Shown: positions 10,405-23,010 of the stretch, in pieces
Position numbering within the stretch: position 1 is the stretch's first letter
Layout: each line of letters opens with the position of its first letter
Source: Collybiopsis luxurians FD-317 M1
Lineage: Eukaryota > Basidiomycota > Agaricomycetes > Agaricales > Omphalotaceae
Length of the DNA: 64,000 bases
Reading direction: 5' to 3'
Assembly (NCBI GenBank): GCA_000827265.1
Contig: KN834796.1
Location: 162,678 to 226,677, forward strand
The notes under the pieces: model-generated
What the model saw: only the letters and a program-made list of their open reading frames with translations
Database searches by the model: none
Told to the model about the DNA's origin: nothing
Position numbers and translations under genes: made by a program

Positions 10405-13152
10405 CTAGTTGTCACCAGTTTCAAGTTGATCCAGTTCTACTTGGTACTGGTTAGCTTCATTCAACTTCCCAAGTGCATGATATGTGTGTGCAAGACTGGC
10501 CATAGAGGTTAATGTATCAGGGTGCTTATCCCCAAGCACTTTCTTGCGCAAAGAAAGTACTTGCTCATTTAACTCTTCTGCAGCATTGAACTTCCCAAGT
10601 TTATAATATGTGAGTGCAAGATTTGCCATGGAGGTTAATGTATCAGGGTGGTTAGTGCCAAGCACTTTCTTGTGCAAAGGAAGTACTTGCTCCTGTAACT
10701 CTTCAGCAGCATTAAACTTCTCAAGTATATAATATATGTATGCAAGATTGGCCATGGAAGTTAATGTATGAGGGTGGTTATCCCCAAGCACTTTCTTGCG
10801 CAAAGGAAGTACTTGCTCCTCTAACTCTTCAGCAGCATTAAACCTCTCAAGTTTACAATATGTGCTCGCAAGATTGGCCATGGAAGTTAATACATCAGGG
10901 TGGTGATCCCCAAGCACTTGCTTGCTCAAAGGAAGTAATTGCTCCTCTAACTCTTCAGCTGCATCAAACTTATCAAGCTGATAATATGTGAGTGCAAGAT
11001 TGGCCATGGAGGTCAATGTATCAGGGTGGCTATCACCAAGCACTTTCTTGTACAAGGAACACACCTCTTTCTGCAGCTGTTCAGCAGCTTCAAACTTCCT
11101 GAGTGCAGAATATACAAGTGTAAGGTTATTCATGGAGCTCAATGTATCAGGGTGGATATTCCCAAGCACTTTCTTGCACAAATCAACTACCTGCTCCTCT
11201 AACTGTTTAGCAGCATCAAACTTCCCAAGTACAAGATATGTATGTGCAAGATTGTCCATGGAGCTCAATGTATGAGGGTGATCATCCCCAAGCACTTTCC
11301 TGCACAAAGAAACCACCACCTCCCCTAGCTCTTCAGCAGTGTTAAACTTCCCAAGTTCACAATAGGTGTCTGTAAGATTGGCCATGGAGTACAATGTATC
11401 AGGGTGGTTGTCTCCAAGCACTCTCTTGCGCAAAGAAAGTACCTTCTCCTGTAGCTGTTCTGCATCATCAAACTTCCCAAGTGCATGATATGTTTTTGCA
11501 AGATAAGCCATCGATGTCAATGTTTTAGGGTTGTTATCTCCATATTCCTCACTTCTCAACAGAACTATGTTCTCTTCTATTTGCTCTGCTTGTTTCCAAA
11601 GCCCACCCTCATTTAAAACTCTTGCAAAACTTTCCTGGATCTTAAGAGTTGAAAGAGTTTCCAATTCATTATAACAGTGATTAACTTGTACAAACAAGTC
11701 TCGTCGGAACTGATATTCTTCATTTGTTTCTCCAAGGGGAGTTGATCGTGCTAAAAGCAACATTGCTGCTTGTCTTGTGTCTTCTTCACATTCCACAGTC
11801 TCTCTAATGCAGGCATGTATTACTGTATGGAATGTAACTGACCCTTTGAAGTGGTTATATGACACAAGTGATAATTGATATAAATCATTTATACTGATGT
11901 CCCATCCACCCTCATCTGGAAACAAACTTACAAATTTGTTCATAACATTTATTGCAGTAGTTGGTGGGTTTCGGTCTGCTGGTTCAATATCATCTCCAGT
12001 AAAAGCAGCAGCTCGAGCAAATATAGTCATTGGAATAGCAAAAGGATGTAGATAGGCACATATTTGTAACAAACATTGAGTTGATTTCCTCAGTTTATCA
12101 AAGCTGAGTTTAAAGGCACTGAAAACAGTCTTATTGTAGTTGTCAACTGTTTTCAATCTGTACTTGAGAATATCAGTGTGTTGCCTTTTGAAATGAGCCA
12201 AGTAATTCCTAAGTGTACAAGTTGGGGTTTTGTAAATATATCCTCCAGCTGTGGCTACAGCAAGTGCATGATAACCAAGTGTATCAACAATTTCCATTGC
12301 AGAATTCTCATTCTCCTCAAAATGCTCTTCGTGAGCATGTTTTAGCAGCAGCTCAACAGCATCATCTTTGGAGAGTCAATATGAGGTCCAGGAAAAGCCA
12401 TTTGAGTTGTATCCTCAAGTCTGCTTGTTATTATGATGTTCCCATGATTGCAGATAGGAATGTACTCTTTGAGATAGAGCTGATCATCATCAGCATTGTC
12501 AAAGATGCATAGCCAACTCTGTTGATTTCTTGCCAGATATTCTATAACATCTTGAACTTCTTCACCAACTCCCACTGCTTTGCCAAGCTTTTTGAAATTG
12601 GCTGTGAGTGTAGCATTGGAAGTAGCATCGAAGAACCATATATTTGAGAACCTGTATAGATTTCTTGCATCCAGTAAGCTAGCCAAAGTACAAATGCCTC
12701 ACCTAAAATGATTTTCAGCCACAAACTTGAGCACCGCTTGTGTTTTTCCTGTCCCCCCACTTGCAACAAGAGGCACCACTTTCTGCTGAATACTTGAATG
12801 TGCAACTGGCATAGAGAATATACCAGATAGCTGGTCCAGGATATCTTGTCTTCCAACAAAGTAAGGACTAGGAGATGGACAGATTAAGACTTTTGAGGGT
12901 GGCAAAAGTGGATCTGGCTTTCTGGATTGTATTAACTTTCCTAAATCATCCCTGAGAGCATCAATTTCATCTTTGTCTATCATAATGAATATATCAATAC
13001 TTTGCCATTTTATTTATGAAGCAATACATGTATCTTACTATAATATTGGTTTACTTGAACATGATGAACATCCCTCCCGGCAGCATGGAAAATCGGTGAT
13101 CCATGAATCGCGACATTTGATGCACTAGATAGTATGGCTGCAGAACCTGGTG
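10405..13152 (-). pseudogene. NLR N2: NB-ARC + 9 TPR protein, 5'-truncated and frameshifted
   Basis: Exon 2 (13152-13039) encodes the ASNVAIHGS..HAAGRDVH motif with one extra codon. Exon 3 (12976-12703) carries VGRQDILDQLSG and the P-loop SGGTGKTQ. Exon 4 starts at 12651 with FSNIWFFDA, runs through LCIFDNADD and IIITSRL, and ends with nine TPRs at 10405. Two defects are seen. A 10-nt deletion near 12375, compared with N1, shifts the frame just after the NB core. The usual MSTKKG first exon is also replaced upstream of about 13190 by unrelated sequence, leaving only the last 30 or so bases before intron 1. The TPR-side frame is open for 630 codons, so a partial product is possible, but the full receptor is not encoded. 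Confidence 0.82.
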
Positions 13153-13626
13153 CTGTGATCACTTAATTCCTGCAACAAGAATTCATAAATGCCACATACA
13201 TCTGCCAGAGCTGTTTTGGGGTTGATACATTGCTGCAGTGGGAATAGTGTTCTGCAACGTTGGCGACCTTTGGAGGCGTTTGATGGATGGATGATGGCAG
13301 TTCGTGTTTAAGACAGTGAAGAGCATCCCATTGTTTTAATAGTGGGAACGTGAGAACCTCGTTGCCTGATATGACAAGCCAGAACATTCAGTCAATCAGG
13401 CGTCACGAGTTCGTCGAGCGTGTTTTTCGGAGGTTTGATGCATCTCAAGGAGCGAGTGACCAGTACTTCCATTGGACCTCGATCCGACTTGAAAATCTCG
13501 CACAGATCAGCACCGAAATGATTAGTATAACTGTCAAAGAACGGCCGACAGGCTTGCATCATAGCCTTGTACAGTTATCACTGAATACCGATAGATACTC
13601 CATTCCTTCCCCTCCCCAATCGAAGT

Positions 13627-16060
13627 TCATGATCTTGCCTTCCTCCCAGTCGTCGTCATCCCACCAGCCACAGACTTCCTCGTAGGCCACCTACTCCCAC
13701 CCTCCGCTCCAGCGGTCGATATTCTCGACGACTTCCTCATCTCAGTCTCCATCCCACTATCCTCGTTCGAGTCGAACGGAGCAGCAGTAGACGCGCGCGC
13801 GTCTTCCTCGTAGCCCTCGTAGATGCCTACCACTACGTGTAGCAGGAGCACTCAGCAGAGCAACCCGATCCTCCTCCTCCTCCCCTTCATTTTCTTCATC
13901 CGCAGACGACTCCTTCTCCTTCCGCGCTCGAGCTTGCCCGTTCCCCTCGTCTCTGACCTTGCGTGCTGTAACCGTGTCTGCTGCGGCGACCATCCACCAC
14001 CTTCAGAGTTCAGATTAGACTCTTCCCGGTCCACCTCATTATCTTCGAGCATCGCCCCTGGAACCATCTTCAAGCTCTTTGTCGTCGTACGTCACTTTTT
14101 CCCGTTTGTCTTGGGTACGTGACGCAGTCGACACTCGTGCCGACAATCCTGCTCCCGTTCCCGAAGAGGATGCCGTGAATTTCCTAGAGACAGTCAAAAT
14201 CAAAGCTGCAGCTGGAGCAGTACTCTTCCTAGACGATTGAGTCCGAGCCCGTCTCGTCGGTATTTGCAGCAGCGAAAGCTGAGACTTAGAAGGTGATTCT
14301 AGAACCGTATCCATATCCACATCCTCCGCATCTCCTCTTCCTCGCTATCGATTATACACGCCCCAGGAGGACGAGGTCATTTCTTAGATGACAAAGATCC
14401 CGTTGCTCATCCGTCGTTCACCATCAGAGGTAGGACTAGTGACACCAAACCCTAAACCTTTCCTACCACCTCCCGTTGCAGGCCGACCTCCATTCGTGCT
14501 AGATAACATTTCGTTATGGTTCGCGAATAAAGAGTATCCCAAGCACCCGCCTCCTTCCCCTGGCGCGCTCGGCTCCCTCCCCTGAGCACGATCCTCATCA
14601 TCGACCTGCATCGCACCTGCAGCTTCATCCTCCAACATAACCACACCCACCCCGGAGCTCTTATTCTGCCTCTGCTGTCTCTCCGGACTACGAGCGCTCC
14701 TCCCAGGCTGCACGGGCGTTATACTGAACTGATTAGGCATTACGTCATCATTCACCGCAGGCAGGGATTTATAAAACGCATTCGGCTTGCGTTTGATGTA
14801 TTTTGCTGTTGTGGATTCGTATTGGCAGCTGCACAATCTACGGTAGAGGTTGACGAAACGAGCGCAGTAAAAGTGGGTATATTCGGCATATTAAAGGCTG
14901 AGGAATTGAACAATAAACTTTTCTGTCCACCGCCGAAGCCAGAGCTGAGATTGAGTTGGTACTCGAGGAAGTAATACCACCAAATGCAGAGGGAGTATCC
15001 CCCACTACCTCGTCCAGCGCCAAGAGAAATCGGCAAAATAGGTACCCCCAGCGTTCTGGACAACGACCGTTCCACAGAAGGCAGAATCGCACAAAAAGCC
15101 TGAATCATGTGACTCTATTCCTGTACCATCCTTGTCGAAGCAGACGAGAGGGGGATGAGGACGGCATTATATCTACAATTCGAACAGGCGGTGAGGACAG
15201 AAACAGACGAAAACTGCCTGGTCAACATGATCGCATCGGCGGATTGCCCCATCCGTGTGAGTCGTGTACAAATTAGGTTTTGTAGTGTCGCTAACGCCGA
15301 GAGAGGATGGTGTAGGCGTTGCTGGAATGAAGTCAATGACGCCAAAGAAAAACTGGGGTAAAAGTCAAATATAGATTCTTTGTCCGATGTGGTTTTACTA
15401 TCATAAAGTTAAGAATGATACTCGTGCTGCAAATTGAGGGTATCACATACCTGATACACACCACTCCAACATCTTAAATAATCTCGAGCGTGCGGGGTCG
15501 TCCTCACTGAACGACTGTCGAAATTGCCAGGCTCCAAAGAGACTGTGATGAACAGGAGTGACGAGATACAGTTCGAAGCGTATTTGAGGATAAGTGGATA
15601 CGGCCAGACGCGGCTCAATGTAGAAAGCCGTTGAGATTGCTTGGAGAATTTTTGAGGACTAGTCCTGGAATTGAATGGTAATGAATCTGCGGTCTATAGC
15701 ACGCGTGAGCAGGCCGAAACTTTTCGAAAGTTGTATATACTCACTGGAACGTTTATCGCCGTTCCGCTAGCTGGGTGGGATAAAGCGTCTCTATATAAGA
15801 TTGCATGCCACCTGAGCAGAAAATAAACTAGACTGCCTTTCTTGAGAGAGTCATGTTTCGACGTCGATATCTTGTCCCAGTCTTTCCCAGCCTACGACAT
15901 CGCGTGTCTCTGGATCTCGAGATTGAAAAGAATTCGAAAGTGCAATGGAAAGAGGTCGTCAGGTCACGACGTCGGCAAACTGTTCAGGTGAAATGTTCCC
16001 GCGCCTATTGTCGGGACTCGGCACGACCGGCCACATCCAGCCTTCGCACCAATCCGAATC
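13627..16060 (-). pseudogene. ELYS copy B, degenerate full-span copy
   Basis: Colinear with copy G from the basic tail (about 13627) back to the N-terminal ELYS exon (about 16060) but broken by many stops and frameshifts. Recognisable pieces include SALATLQNLICTRLTRMGQSADAI with RQFSSVSV (15115-15345), and remnants of the FG/Ser-rich middle and the acidic and basic tail. Near the 5' end it shares with copy E a deletion of about 70 bp that leaves GAATTCGAAAGTG..ATGGAAAGAGGTCG. It stands immediately upstream of N2. Confidence 0.75.
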
Positions 16061-16620
16061 CGACCGACGCACGCACTTCTAAGTCAATATGTAAGTTCAG
16101 TGCAACGTTATGCAATACAAAAACGTAAAACTCAAACACCTCTTAAAAGCCTATCGATATACACAGTTCCCGCTACAGGACCCTATTAGGTAAAGTAAAG
16201 TAGAGATACAGTTTCTGCGAGCCTGCTGGTCCTTCCCAAATGAGAATCAAACAAAACAAGAAATCACATATCTATATACAGTGTACGGCGCATGTGTCAA
16301 ATAGGTACTTGGGACTCTCAGATGTAAATGTACATTCAGCCTAGCAGGGACGACGTGAACAATCTGGAATAGATGTTTCATTTGGTGTACGACGTGCGAG
16401 TGTGTGGATGGCATTGCGATGGCCTGGAAGACGAATGTCTTAAAGTATCGTTCCGCACCACTCTTGATATTGATACATTTATGCAGATCAAGTCACGCGA
16501 TGCTGCCAGTAGAGTATCATAATTTATCTTATGCGATGCAATGGCAATCCACAGGTGATATGACAACGCAGTACACTCCTCGGACGTTGTTGCGAAAAAA
16601 GAAGTAAAATATTTACCTGG
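16000..16620. repeat. Flank block shared by ELYS copies B, C and H
   Basis: From the GGGACTCGGCAC..GGCC.GCCACATCCA word onward this stretch parallels about 21360-21800 and 31240-31650, down to short words such as CTTCCCAAA.GAGAA..AAACA. It lies upstream of three ELYS copies but not of copy G, which is preceded by SEC62. The three pseudogenes therefore probably descend from one already relocated copy. Confidence 0.6.
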
Positions 16621-16699
16621 AGGATACCAGATACTGAATTCCAGATTCTACTACTACCGATCCAAAGAAGAATTCTGATCAGCGACCAAGACCACTAAA

Positions 16700-16870
16700 G
16701 CCAACAAACAAGACAGGGGCTACTTTCAATCTCAAGGACACAGCGAAGAGAGCCGTAGAGAGAACTTCCAGAGAGTTGCAATACCTAGCGGTAGACACAA
16801 GAAGAAAATGTTTTTAGTGTGAGAAAGCCAACCACGCTAGTACTTGACTGCACAAGCCATAATGAAATCA
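16700..16870 (+). pseudogene. Possible degenerate retroelement Gag zinc-knuckle fragment
   Basis: The plus strand reads RRKCF-stop-CEKANHAST-stop-LHKP. This resembles the CCHC knuckle of LTR-retrotransposon Gag proteins (C-x2-C-x4-H-x4-C) but with stops at two positions and the last Cys missing. It is preceded by a charged segment and followed by a Lys/Asn-rich stretch. No protease or reverse transcriptase is seen, so the call rests on a short motif only. Confidence 0.3.
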
Positions 16871-17032
16871 AGCAAAATTTCAATAATACAGAATAAGGCA
16901 AAGGAAAAACTATAGTGTGCTCAGGGCAAAAGTTGTCCAAAAATCAGAATAACAAGAAAGGAACATGGCCTTATGAAGAAAAAAGATATATATAACTCGG
17001 GACCTATGGGGGAATTCTTTGTATTTGTAATA

Positions 17033-18356
17033 TTAACCCGATCTTCCAATCAAATATGATACTATGAAGACTAATGTTGGGTAGAATGGCTGTCATCATT
17101 CATATACATTCTTCAATGTTCAAGCAGAGACAGTCAAGATACAACTCACCAGAATCATAGCACCCAACTGTTTCACAATAAGATCATATGATGGTGAAAA
17201 GTCAGTCTGATTTTTGGTCAAGGCTACCATTGCCATTGCATAGTATGCTATCTATGAATCAGGGAGCAATAATCCAAATGGTTGTCCATAACTAACAAAA
17301 AAAAAAAAATCCTACCTGAAGGATACAAAATATCATTCCAGATTCCACCATAAACAGGATCACCTTCTGTACTTGGGTTCTGCCTAATGGGCTTGGGTAG
17401 TGGTTGCCAAACATATCGGTTGTCCTACAGTAGACGGTGCTGGCTAAGTGTCAGAATTTCTTAAGATCTATTTATACTAACCATGCTCTATATGCAATTG
17501 CTAATGTAACAAAAATGTTGGATATTAAGGAAAAGAACAAGAAGACAGTGTATTTGAACACTGATCCAAAAGTTTCATCTGATGCATCTGAAAGATTCCA
17601 ATTCCAGACAGTGGACAAAATAATGAATACTTTAGGCATTTAGGGCAAATTAGCAGATATGCCTCAGACAAGGCCAAGATGAATTACTCACCTGCATTGG
17701 ATAGGGCAAAAATAATTAACATCCACTGCACAAATTTGTTTCCATGCCATATTGCCCAAGCTCTCCAGAATACTAATATGTCTCCAATTAAGACCTATGC
17801 CAAAACAAATAAGCAATAGTACTATAACTCTCAGTGCATTCAGATTTTTCCTCAAGACTGACATTGATGTGGCCAGACAGAGCATTGATGTTTTTGAAAG
17901 ATAGCAGAACTGGAACCTTTGACGCATCGTAAGCTGCTGCTCTTTCTCCTAATGAGTTACTGTTGTTTGTTTCAATCAAGATCATTTGAACTTCCAAGAA
18001 TCCTCCCGCGCATGCAGTCAAGAAGGTACATATGGTGACTGCGGAAAGGCAAAGTTGAATGGACAGAGCTATTTGTTGGGGCCAGTTTTGAAGTCTATTC
18101 CTACAGAACATAGCCATGGAATGAGTGAGATTAGCTTAGAGACAGAGTGTCAGAGAACAGGTTCTTACATTATGAAGTAGATGGCGAATCCTGAGGCCCC
18201 GATGTATAAGCCTACAGGATAATAGTCACAGCTGATAGTCAAAAACGGAGGTAAGTTTCACAAACCAAAAAGAATAGATACAATGATATATCCAATAACA
18301 GTGTGTTTTATCACAGCTCCCAGTCCGAGAATGACGGCCAAATCATTTGCACTCAT
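17033..18356 (-). CDS. Polytopic membrane protein, Agaricomycete 7TM-like family
   Basis: Eight exons can be assembled without a stop: 18356-18266, 18211-18169, 18100-17863, 17794-17692, 17629-17482, 17424-17316, 17251-17150 and 17089-17033. Each has GT..AG borders and matching phase, giving 296 residues from MSANDLAVILG to SYLIGRSG. The protein is mostly hydrophobic, with six to seven likely membrane spans. The segment VLIGDILVFWRAWAIWHGN is typical of a very large family of uncharacterised membrane proteins in mushroom-forming fungi. Ligand and function are unknown. It sits alone between degenerate ELYS copies B and C and is the only intact gene from about 13 to 24 kb. An Asn-rich loop and NVS-like context between early spans could be extracellular. 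The gene structure is firm; the functional label is only a family resemblance. Confidence 0.8.
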
Positions 18357-19530
18357 AATGCAGAACCCTAAATTTGGTGCTTCAAAACTGGCGGCTGGCC
18401 TGACTTGGTGGAAAGAATGAAGGTAACAACTTGGTAGGGGATGGAGAACTTGGAAGGATCCGCTCGGCACTTATATAGATGGTAGGAGTGCTATTCAGGT
18501 AAATAATAGACATATAAAGTGATTATAATACAGCCTGTATACTGCTACGCTGTATCAAATGACGTGAGTCTAATATTATGCGACAATCTGTAAGATGAAC
18601 AAGAATTTGATTGCATGATCAAAAAAGATTGACAGGGAATACACGATCCATGGAAAGATGGCAGCAGTCAATGTCATGACATGTTAGGTAAGTTATTTGC
18701 TCTCTATAGAATCCGAGTTTCCATCCCACTCAATTCTCGATGCTGTTACTCCAAGTCTCCACAGCTGAACCATTTGCCAAATACATAATATGTCTTGTCG
18801 TTGAAAAGATCCTCGGGCTGGCTCCAGGTCCGACTCAGCAAAAATGACATGCTTATGCATCAAATCGAGATAGAGCTATAGGAGGCCAAGGGTTTGACAG
18901 TTCTGAGACGGAGGGTTTTAACTTTTGGGTTGGTGGAATTGGGGTTGACGGGAGGCTGAGATCAAGTGTAGGCTAGAGGCATAGTGGAAGAGGGGTATTT
19001 GGGGAAGTAGATATGGATAATTTAATTGGGTTTGCTCAATGGGAAAGAAAGACGGAGGGGAAAAGGTGTACAAGATGTGTGGGAACCATAGACGATTGAA
19101 AGAATGTAAAATGATGTTGAAGGTGGATTGTTGAACAATTCCCTAATTTCTGGTTCCTCTTCTTTTTTCCTGCCGTCCCCGCCTGTGCGCGATCCTGATA
19201 CAAGTGTATGGAACTCTTGGAGTAACTTAGCAGATGAAGTTTGGTCATTGATCACACGGAGGATCATCACATCCCACAGGCAATAAAAAAGAATAGATAT
19301 ATTGGGTCGCCGCCAGAGCCAGCCTTTGTAGCAGTCGCTCAAGCACCAACATTTATAATTCTGGCATCAAATAATACATGTTCAATGCTCGGAGGGAAAT
19401 GTGATCTCTTTATATAATGTATGGTGAATATGTGCAGCAAATAACGAGGAATCGAGGCATGAACAGGTAAAGAAGCCCAGCTACCCAATGAGCTAGTAGC
19501 ATCTCCAACTGCTCGTTCTGCATAATCGTA
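18357..19530. other. Intergenic region with a short duplicated segment
   Basis: No gene is supported. About 19310-19510 resembles 46290-46470 (AGCCTTTG.AGCAGTCG.TCAA and later AGTAGCA..CAGCTAC words), so it is another piece of the duplicated flank material. The rest, including 19022-19342, has only short frames without domains. Confidence 0.5.
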
Positions 19531-21340
19531 TCATTTAGAACTCGCGGAAAAAGACAGTCTCATCTCGAGCGTCAAGCATCTACGCCTGATTGACCCAGAA
19601 TTTTGAGCGCCGTACTTTGCACACAGTCTTACGAAAACCTTCCGGTGTTCTTCTTTTAGAGTGAACTTGTTGAAAAAGCTGTTAAGACTTCTCTGAGAAA
19701 TAGTCGAACATCGCATAGTCATAAAGCTGCAGTCAGCAGAACGCGTAAACAGAGTGAAAGATGGCGCATTGTCAATGAGACTCACCGGAACTGTCTCCAA
19801 AATAGGCGGGGCCCCACCGAACCTGGGCGCTCCAGCACGAGAAGAAGCAAGACTTTCCCTTTCTGCACTAGCTAACGGTGCGCTACTCCGGAAACCGGAA
19901 AGGGGGAGAGAAGAAGGGACCGTGAAAGTTGTGGGAACTCCAAATGCGGCTGCCGTCGTCGAAACGGACGGAGGGATAGGATCCTTGACTTCTGCGACAG
20001 AAGTTGAGGTTGAGGCAGCGGGTATAGTTCGTCCAGTGACCTCCGCAGCATTGACTCCATTTACGACCACGCCGCTACCCGGTACCTCGTGCCTATAGAT
20101 TTCGTCCCAAGACTGAGAATCGGACATGGTCGTATCGCCACTGGGACCTGCGCTTGCAGCAGCCTGGGTGGTCGTACTCGGAACCCCAAACCCAAACATC
20201 GGTTTCCCTTTGATCTCAGCATCCAACAATGTTCGTTCGACGGAAGGCAAGGTCGAATAAAGGGCTTCGATCATATCGTTCCGTTCCTGTACCATCTTTG
20301 TCGCAGCAGACGACGAGGAAGGTGAAGACATCACATCCACATCCGAACCGGAAACGGGAACAGGAACAGAAGAAAATTGCCTATGCTACTTGATCGCATC
20401 GGCGTATTGGCCCGTCCGTATAAGTCGTGTGCAGGCGAGATTTTGTAATGTCGCTAAACCGAGAGAAGTTGGCATAGGCGCATCTGAAATGAAGTCAACG
20501 TCATTCCGAGACGCTGAAGAAAAACTGGCATAGGAGTCGAGTATAGACTTTTCGTACGGTGTGAGTGGATTAGTGAGGAGATGCGTAAACAGAGTTGCGT
20601 TGGGTTTTGCTATAGTGAAAAATGAGAACGATGCTCATGTTGAAATGAGGACCATGACATACGTGATACATGCTACTCTAACATCTTTTTAAATAATCTC
20701 GAATGCATGGGGTCGTCCTCGCTGAATGACCGTTGAAATTGCCAGGCTTCAAAGAGATTGCGATGAGCTAGGGCGACGAGATACAGATCCAAATCCTCAT
20801 GCTCTGTGAACAACGGTTTTGCAGTACGAATGAAATTGAGGATGAGTGGAAATGGCTCAATATCAGGAGCCGCTGAGATTGCCTGGAGAATTTTTGAGTA
20901 GTCCTGATTCAAGTGGGCATCGGATAATGTTGAAATTGGAGTCTAAAAGATGCTTGAACAGGCTGAGATTCAGAAAACTTGTATTTACTCACTGGAATGT
21001 TTATTGCCGCATCCAAGCACTAATGGTACAATACGCTTCTGCTAGCTGTGGAAGGATGAACCAGCGTCGTTCTCCTCTTAACGCTACTTGAGCAGGAGAT
21101 AAACTAGACAGTATTTCTTGGGAGAGTCATATACCGACGTCGAGTCCAAATTGCGTTCGAGTCGTGCCAAGCCAATGACTTTGTGTGGTATCTGCGTCTC
21201 TGATTCCCCGAGATCGAGAAGAATTTGAAAGAGTATTACATCACCCAGTGTAGTACGCCTCTGCTCGATTTCTTGAACGCATGCTCTATGCCATGGAACG
21301 AGGTCATCGGAGAGGTCAAAATAACTGACAAGATTACCAG
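19531..21340 (-). pseudogene. ELYS copy C, 3'-truncated with a chimeric end
   Basis: The copy keeps the N-terminal ELYS segment (SYFDLSDDLVPWHRACVQE, about 21335 downward), the IALAHRNLFEAWQFQRSFSE-like part (20673-20912) and a 269-codon open frame (20340-19531). That frame reads KMVQERNDMIEALYSTLPSV through RFGGAPPIL and then leaves the ELYS sequence. The final 90 or so residues (containing FFNKFTLKEEHRKVFVRLC) have no counterpart in copy G, so the copy is fused to foreign sequence at about 19800. Stops and frame changes elsewhere make it a pseudogene, although the 269-codon frame is long enough to be translated if transcribed. Confidence 0.72.
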
Positions 21341-21349
21341 CGACAAACC

Positions 21350-22140
21350 AACGGTGCGCTATTATTCCCGCGCCCCACGGCCCGCCACAGCACTTAAATC
21401 TGAATCCGGCCGACATGCCCCTTCCCCGGTTACCCCCTGACGCACGCACTTACAAGCACCAATAGTCATTATGTCAACACAGAAAAAATCCCGAACAACC
21501 TCCAAGACGCCAATCGACATAGTTCGTTCTCGCTGCCCAGTCCTGTAAGGCAAAGTCAAGCAGAAATCTAGTTTCTTACGAGCCTAGTACTCCTTCCCAA
21601 ACGAAAAGGAAACGAAAAGAAAAAAAAACGGAGATCTGTGTATGGTGTACGGTGTACGGTGTACATGTAATACAGAAACTTGCGGCTCACTATGTAAGTG
21701 TACAAAGTGTGATGTGAATGTGATACGGTGTACAGTGTGGAGTGTGTGGACGGAGTTGTGATGAGATGAGAGATGAGAGAACACTAAGCGAGCCAAGGCA
21801 AGATGACAAAAAGAAGAGGACAAAAATCACCAAAATTATACAACAGTTTAAGCTTCCATCAACAACTTAAAGCTCACGATCTCCCCTTCCCTTCCTACCC
21901 AAGGCGGCACCTAACCCGGCCCTCGCGCTCCATTCACTTACCCCCCGACATCCTAAACACCAACCCCTCCGACGCAACACTACACCCAAAACTCCTGAAT
22001 CACCGTACCCTCCCTTCCAAAAATCGACGTCGACCCCGTAATCAACAATAAATCTTGAAACACCCCCTGTAAGCATCAACACCAATCTACCCCCCATACC
22101 CACCAAAAAACACAACAGCCACGTATAACGAAATCGCTAC
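21350..22140. repeat. Flank block of copy C with membrane-protein-like remnant
   Basis: This block is parallel to 31240-32040. On the minus strand the part near 22120-21950 reads TLVAISLYVAVVFFGGYGG and, after a plausible acceptor, QDLLLITGSTSIFG and TVIQEFWV. The matching place in the second copy reads ALVAILFNVTAVFLVRVG and FKDILLI. This looks like the end of a decayed membrane-protein gene carried along with the ELYS duplications. GTGTACGGT tandem repeats occur at about 21640-21670. Confidence 0.45.
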
Positions 22141-22439
22141 CAAGGTGTTCGTCTGTAAGACAAAAGGCCTGAATCGAGTATGGTCGTAAAACGGTGCAAA
22201 GCGGTTGAGGGGAGATCAAAGATGTCGATGATGAAGCAGACGGGAGCGTAATCGTGTACAGAGACGAGAGGTAAAAGAGGATTTGGATCGCTATGAGGCA
22301 GGCGGCTTCGAATTATGAGAGGAGATGGAGGATTTGAAGAAATAAGAAAGATGAAAAACGGTATGTCAGACGGTGAATACACAAGGCTATAACTATATGA
22401 ATATCCAGACTCACCCCGACAGAAGCAGCCTGCACGATA

Positions 22440-23010
22440 AACTCAAACAAATTGAGGTCGAGTTCTCCATCTGAATCTGTGGCCGTCGCAGTAGTCGTGG
22501 TACTCGGAACCCCAAACCCCAGCAATCAACAATGCTCGTTCAACGAAAGAGCAAGTTAAATAAGGAGCTTGAATTATCCCGATCTGTTCCTGTACATCTT
22601 TATTGAGGAAGAAGGCAACAAAAACGATGATGTCGTATTTGCATGTGAACCGGCGACTGAAACGGGTGTGAGCTAGATTCTGTAGCATTGCGAAACCGAG
22701 AGAGAAAATGGTGTAAGCATGTTTGGAATGGAGATAGCCATATCAAGCGACAAAAAAAAGACTGACGTAGAAATTGGGTATGGCTACTCTATACGGTGCG
22801 AGTAGAATAGTAGGAAGATGGTCATGAGCTGAAGGAGTCGGATTGGGTATTTGCTATACTGAAAATGGGAATGAAGTACCGCGTTACGAGTTGAAAATAC
22901 GATATACATGGTATACACCACTTCAACATCCTTTTGAGTAATCTCGGGTCAATATCAGGAGCCGGTGAAATTGCTGGGAGATTGGGGCAGTCTTGATTCA
23001 AACGGATATC
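22440..23010 (-). pseudogene. ELYS copy D, short internal fragment
   Basis: Nucleotide-level similarity to copy G around 55070-55840. It shows the GGAACCCCAAACCC..ATCAACAATG.TCGTTC block, the TGTAGCATTGCGAAACCGAGAGA block, and the intron-spanning CACCACTTCAACATCCTTTT and AATATCAGGAGCCG.TGAAAT blocks. Frames are destroyed. It directly follows the flank block of copy C, so copies C and D are in tandem. Confidence 0.6.

Noticed and set aside
16700..16870. A complete LTR retrotransposon
   Set aside because: Only a degenerate zinc-knuckle-like motif is visible; no LTR pair, protease, reverse transcriptase or integrase was found nearby.
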